Of a stretch of 64,000 nucleotides of DNA, positions 61,613 to 64,000 are shown one piece after another. The number at the start of each line of letters is the position of its first letter. The first letter of the stretch is position 1. This DNA comes from Lachnospiraceae bacterium AM48-27BH (lineage in GTDB: Bacteria > Bacillota > Clostridia > Lachnospirales > Lachnospiraceae): NCBI GenBank assembly GCA_003478355.1, contig QUFC01000008.1:43531-107530 (forward strand), given 5' to 3'. The notes beneath the pieces were generated by a model. That model was given only the letters and a program-made list of their open reading frames with translations. It was not told the DNA's origin and ran no database searches. The translations under genes were made by a program, and so were the position numbers.

Positions 61613-62305
61613 CTATTCTGCCAGGCGTTCCTTGTCCCCGGCGTTCTGAAAATTCTTCCCGTCGATATAGCCATACTGGCGAAGAAGATCGTGTTCGCGG
61701 CTTCTTTCAAATTCCCGGTTCTGGTATTCTTCCATTCCTGGGATTTCATCAACGAACGCGTTTACTTCTGCCGGAACCAGGCAAGCCAGGGCGAAGGTTT
61801 CGCTTTGTTTCTTCTGGTCTTCGAAATTCTGGTGAAGTCCGGCGTTAAAGCCTTCGACGTAGTTCATTTTTTCATTCCGGCCAAACTCCCGGCCGGCTTC
61901 TGCATAAATCGCCCGAAGCGTCGCCATTCTCCGGCGGATCACTTTCACGGCGTAATTGAAAATGTTAATGCTGATCTGCGCGTCTTCGTCGAACCCATAA
62001 AATTTAAGCCGGAACGCTCCGCCGGATCCGCGTCTTGACGAAATAACCGCCCGACACCTGAAATTTCCGGCAATCAGGCTCCCAAGATCAACCACCCAGT
62101 CGTCGCGGAACGACGGTGACGTGTAGGACACGACCGGACGTTCCTTCGCCTTGTCCGGGTTGATCTGGCTCATTTCGATTTCATATTTTGCCATTAACTC
62201 TTGTGCTTTTAACATGGCGGCCTTCGCTTCGTTCTCATTGTCTGAACTGGATAAGGCGATCAGCTTTTCGATCTTGTCAATGATCTTGTTATCTGCTTCA
62301 TTCAT
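61613..62305 (-). CDS. DUF2786-domain phage protein
   Basis: A 230-residue protein with the DUF2786 start KIIDKIEKLIALSSSDNENE and AAMLKAQELMAKYEIEMSQI (about 6-48), followed by the usual C-terminal domain (FRCRAVISSRRGSGGAFRLK, GFDEDAQISINIFNYAVKVI). Widespread in phages, role unknown. Overlaps the HAD-like gene stop by 8 bp. Confidence 0.8.
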   Translation of the reverse strand: MNEADNKIIDKIEKLIALSSSDNENEAKAAMLKAQELMAKYEIEMSQINPDKAKERPVVSYTSPSFRDDWVVDLGSLIAGNFRCRAVISSRRGSGGAFRLKFYGFDEDAQISINIFNYAVKVIRRRMATLRAIYAEAGREFGRNEKMNYVEGFNAGLHQNFEDQKKQSETFALACLVPAEVNAFVDEIPGMEEYQNREFERSREHDLLRQYGYIDGKNFQNAGDKERLAE

Positions 62306-62626
62306 GTTCTTTCCCTTTCTCGAATTTAACGACGACCGCTTTGTCGTCGATGTAGTAATCAGCCGTTATTTTCCGGCTGTTCACGCCGTACATTTCAACG
62401 ATTTCTGGTATATTATCGTTCACGGCGTCGAATTCAAGCCCGTGTTCCCGGCACTGGGCGACCGCGCTTTCCAGCGCTTCCCCGACGCGGCACGTCCACA
62501 AAATAACCTTGTGGCCGCCAGTCCGAAGATCTGAAAGCCAGTTCATCAGGCTTCGTTCGGTTCCCCGACTTCCGGCCACTTTCCGGCACTGGATAACACG
62601 CCGTCGAAGTCAACCGCTATAATCAC
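62298..62626 (-). pseudogene. HAD-like phosphatase-fold protein, one frameshift
   Basis: GTG start at 62626 (GTGA overlap with the ATPase stop) gives IIAVDFDGVLSSAGKWPEVG, the HAD motif I (DxDG), then EPNEA and TGA. The frame resumes with LMNWLSDLRTGGHKVILWTC and ends with KITADYYIDDKAVV (motif IV, DD). Adding one C at about 62549 (GCCTGATG to GCCCTGATG) restores about 109 residues. Same error context as minD and mutS. Probably a small phosphatase or kinase-like nucleotide enzyme. Confidence 0.75.
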
Positions 62627-63486
62627 GCCCCCAGAAGACGATCCAGAAGGTCGTCGTTCTCCTTCCTGGCGATTGCGGTTCTGATTGATTCGTCCGGGAA
62701 CTGCACCGGCAACGCCATTTTGATAATTCGGTTTATGATTCTGTCGTCGAAATTCAATTCTTCCATGCGGCAATTACTTGTAAAAATTGTCACGCGCTTT
62801 TCGATCATGCGTCCGTTTAAGATATTATAAAAACGCTCATTGATCCAGGGTTTCACGGCTTCGACGCCGATGTCGTCGATCACCAGGACGGGAACCGAAA
62901 CGATTTCCTGGATCAATTTCTGTTCGGTTTCTTCGTTCTTCCATTCGCCGCCCCAGGTTGCTTTTATCTGATCCAGAATTTGAATTGTAGTCGCGAACTT
63001 TGCCGCGATGATCTTTTTCTGGATCAGGTCGTTTGCAATGGACACGGCCAGCCTGGTTTTACCGGATCCCTTTGTCTGCGAATAAAAATATAAGCCTTTG
63101 CCGGTTTCCCGGATCTCGTCGAACTGTTCCACGTACCGGGAAGCGATAACCTTCGCCATCTGGGCCAGTTCGCGATTCTCCTTCGTGCTATAACAGTTGG
63201 TTTTGAAATTCTCGACCGTGTGGCCTTCAAATTCCTTCGGGATAGTGGCGAAGGACAGCTTTCTTTCGATTGCCTGGCGTTCGAAGATTCCGCATTTGCA
63301 CCGGCGACAAAATTCGTACCCGTCCGGGCCTGTCACCATTTCCCAGCCGCTATCATGGCAAATCGGGCAATTATATTTCGGTGTCTGATCGTCCGGCGTT
63401 TCTTCGGAACCGTTCAAGCGCCGCGCTCGTCGTGCCATCAGGTCGGGAAACATTTTGTTCATTGTCTCCTGGATTGATTCTTCCAT
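62623..63486 (-). CDS. DnaC-like helicase loader ATPase
   Basis: A 287-residue AAA+ protein. It has an N-terminal zinc-binding region (NCPICHDSGWEMV, FCRRCKCG), Walker A KGSGKTRLAVSIA (about 138-150), Walker B VLVIDDIGVEA and sensor IFTSNCRMEEL. It should load the replicative helicase at the phage origin. The ATG at 63486 is supported by AAAGGGGG seven bases upstream. Confidence 0.9.
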   Translation of the reverse strand: MEESIQETMNKMFPDLMARRARRLNGSEETPDDQTPKYNCPICHDSGWEMVTGPDGYEFCRRCKCGIFERQAIERKLSFATIPKEFEGHTVENFKTNCYSTKENRELAQMAKVIASRYVEQFDEIRETGKGLYFYSQTKGSGKTRLAVSIANDLIQKKIIAAKFATTIQILDQIKATWGGEWKNEETEQKLIQEIVSVPVLVIDDIGVEAVKPWINERFYNILNGRMIEKRVTIFTSNCRMEELNFDDRIINRIIKMALPVQFPDESIRTAIARKENDDLLDRLLGA

Positions 63487-63775
63487 TTGCGGATCCCCCT
63501 TTGTTTTGATATGTGCCTTCAAGCGTCTTCAAGGCGTTTGTTTTATTTATCAGCCAGTCGAAGGAACAACCGTTCCATTTCCCATTTCTGCCGGAAAGAA
63601 AGTCGCTGTTCTGTGCCGCCCGGAAAATGATGTGTAATTTCTTTTCGGGTTCCAGCCCCGGAAAGATTTTCAGTTTGTCCAGTTCTTTCACCAGGGAACG
63701 GATCTTCGCCTTCCTGGTATCATTCAATCCGCGGATTCCTGGAAGGGCTGGACAGGTATTTCGAAAGTCTTCCAC
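63371..63775 (-). CDS. replisome organizer C-terminal domain, 5-prime part missing
   Basis: The frame has the phage replication-protein C-terminal domain (LPGIRGLNDTRKAKIRSLVK, KLHIIFRAAQNSDFLSGRNG, FDWLINKTNALKTLEGTY). Upstream it continues as a Lys/Pro/Glu linker (SEVPDREPEKPKKTD) back to a TAA near 63865, with no ATG, GTG or TTG before the GTG at 63775 and no ribosome site. The usual N-terminal winged-helix half is absent. Its last 38 codons overlap the ATPase after a G5 run. Either truncated or disrupted by an indel. Confidence 0.6.
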   Translation of the reverse strand: MEDFRNTCPALPGIRGLNDTRKAKIRSLVKELDKLKIFPGLEPEKKLHIIFRAAQNSDFLSGRNGKWNGCSFDWLINKTNALKTLEGTYQNKGGSANGRINPGDNEQNVSRPDGTTSAALERFRRNAGRSDTEI

Positions 63776-63832
63776 GATCAGGTCATAAGATAACTGATCC
63801 GTTTTCTTCGGTTTTTCCGGTTCGCGGTCAGG

Positions 63833-63857
63833 AACTTCGGATTTTTTTTCCGAAGTT
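63833..63857. other. hairpin with T-run loop
   Basis: AACTTCGGA, seven T, TCCGAAGTT: a perfect 9-bp inverted repeat inside the linker-coding part of the replication gene fragment. Confidence 0.7.
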
Positions 63858-63862
63858 TCGAC

Positions 63863-64000
63863 TATATCTCGTTAGAAGATATATTATATATCTATAAATG
63901 AGCAAGTTCGTGATTTTGCATAAAAGAAAGACACCTCGATTCCATGTGTTGTATAATGAAAGTGCCAAAACAAACATTTGCAACATTTACGAAAGAAGGT
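63863..64000 (+). promoter_or_regulatory. divergent control region with three half-sites and a plus-strand promoter
   Basis: TATATCT (63863-63869), AGATATA (63877-63883) and TATATCT (63887-63893) alternate in orientation. Further right, AAGACA (63928-63933), 18-bp spacer and TATAAT (63952-63957) form a plausible plus-strand promoter, and GAAAGAAGG at 63991-63999 looks like a ribosome site for a gene starting just beyond the window. Confidence 0.45.

Larger units (their letters stand above)
24949..64000. mobile_element. prophage (myovirus, lambda-like head, P2-like tail), incomplete in window
   Basis: From the XRE regulator at 24,949 to the right edge nearly every gene is phage-like, and codon and base use shift (frequent GCGGCC, GGATCC, GAATTC-rich minus-strand genes) relative to the host block. 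Modules in minus-strand order: replication, small early genes, late regulator, recombinase, packaging and head, tail, tail-tip with retroelement, lysis. No attachment repeats were found by eye, and the right end lies outside the window, so the left limit (24,919-24,948) is an inference from gene content. Confidence 0.85.

Noticed and set aside
1..64000. tRNA or rRNA genes and insertion sequences
   Set aside because: I found no cloverleaf, rRNA stretch or transposase; I could not run a dedicated search, so short tRNAs cannot be excluded with certainty.
24900..64000. Attachment-site direct repeats at the prophage ends
   Set aside because: No convincing repeat longer than chance was found between 24.9-25.2 kb and 63.8-64.0 kb; the right end probably lies outside the window.

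Overview
The window looks like a chromosomal segment of a low-to-mid G+C Firmicute of the class Clostridia, most likely a Lachnospiraceae (Blautia-like; genus is inference). The evidence is the gene order miaB-mutS-mutL-miaA, a methionine-gamma-lyase-family gene, radC-mreCD-mrdA-minCDE-rodA-mgsA and sepF-yggS, with consensus sigma-A promoters and AGGAGG-type ribosome sites. Bases 1 to about 24,918 are host DNA, every gene on the minus strand. Bases about 24,949 to the right edge are a large prophage that is not complete in the window.

Host part, read leftwards from 24.9 kb: tRNA modification and mismatch repair (miaB, mutS, mutL, miaA), a PLP lyase, radC, then the cell-shape and division block (mreC, mreD, PBP2/mrdA, minC, minD, minE, rodA; mreB is absent from its usual place), mgsA, a D,D-carboxypeptidase lipoprotein, a P-loop protein, an HlyD-like adaptor, yggS, sepF, aroB, lspA, an RluA-family pseudouridine synthase and a cytidylate-kinase-like protein. 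minD (twice), mrdA, mutL and mutS each carry one-base deletions. Two prophage genes show the same fault, and three of the seven deletions fall in the same context (GCCCTGAT read as GCCTGAT). I read these as systematic sequence errors rather than real pseudogenes.

Prophage part: a small plus-strand block and a divergent XRE repressor (24.9-27.0 kb) share palindromic operators of the type TACACT-N4-AGTGTA that sit inside strong promoters. All other prophage genes are on the minus strand. Reading leftwards from the right edge: replication and early genes (replisome C-terminal fragment, DnaC-like loader, HAD-like protein, DUF2786 protein, SSB, ASCH protein, radical SAM enzyme, Dam-type methylase, many small proteins); a RinA/ArpU-like late activator; a control region with a helically phased iteron array and an activator-type promoter; a tyrosine recombinase; a lambda-ordered head module (Nu1, A, W, B, C, D, E, FI, FII, Z, U positions); a P2-like contractile tail module (sheath, tube, frameshifting chaperone, tape measure, X, D, V, U, gp25, J, I); a receptor-binding module; and lysis genes (XhlA-like, holin, two-enzyme endolysin). 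The virus is therefore a myovirus with a lambda-like head.

The outstanding system is a complete diversity-generating retroelement (29.5-32.6 kb): reverse transcriptase, template repeat, Avd and a C-type-lectin-like tail-tip protein with a variable repeat. Template and variable repeat differ at 15 of about 120 positions, 14 of them at template adenines, and an 8-bp stem with a GATA loop lies just past the variable repeat. Also worth attention are the late-promoter/iteron region at 55.4 kb, the shared operators, and the placement of the phage repressor gene 30 bp upstream of the mismatch-repair operon.
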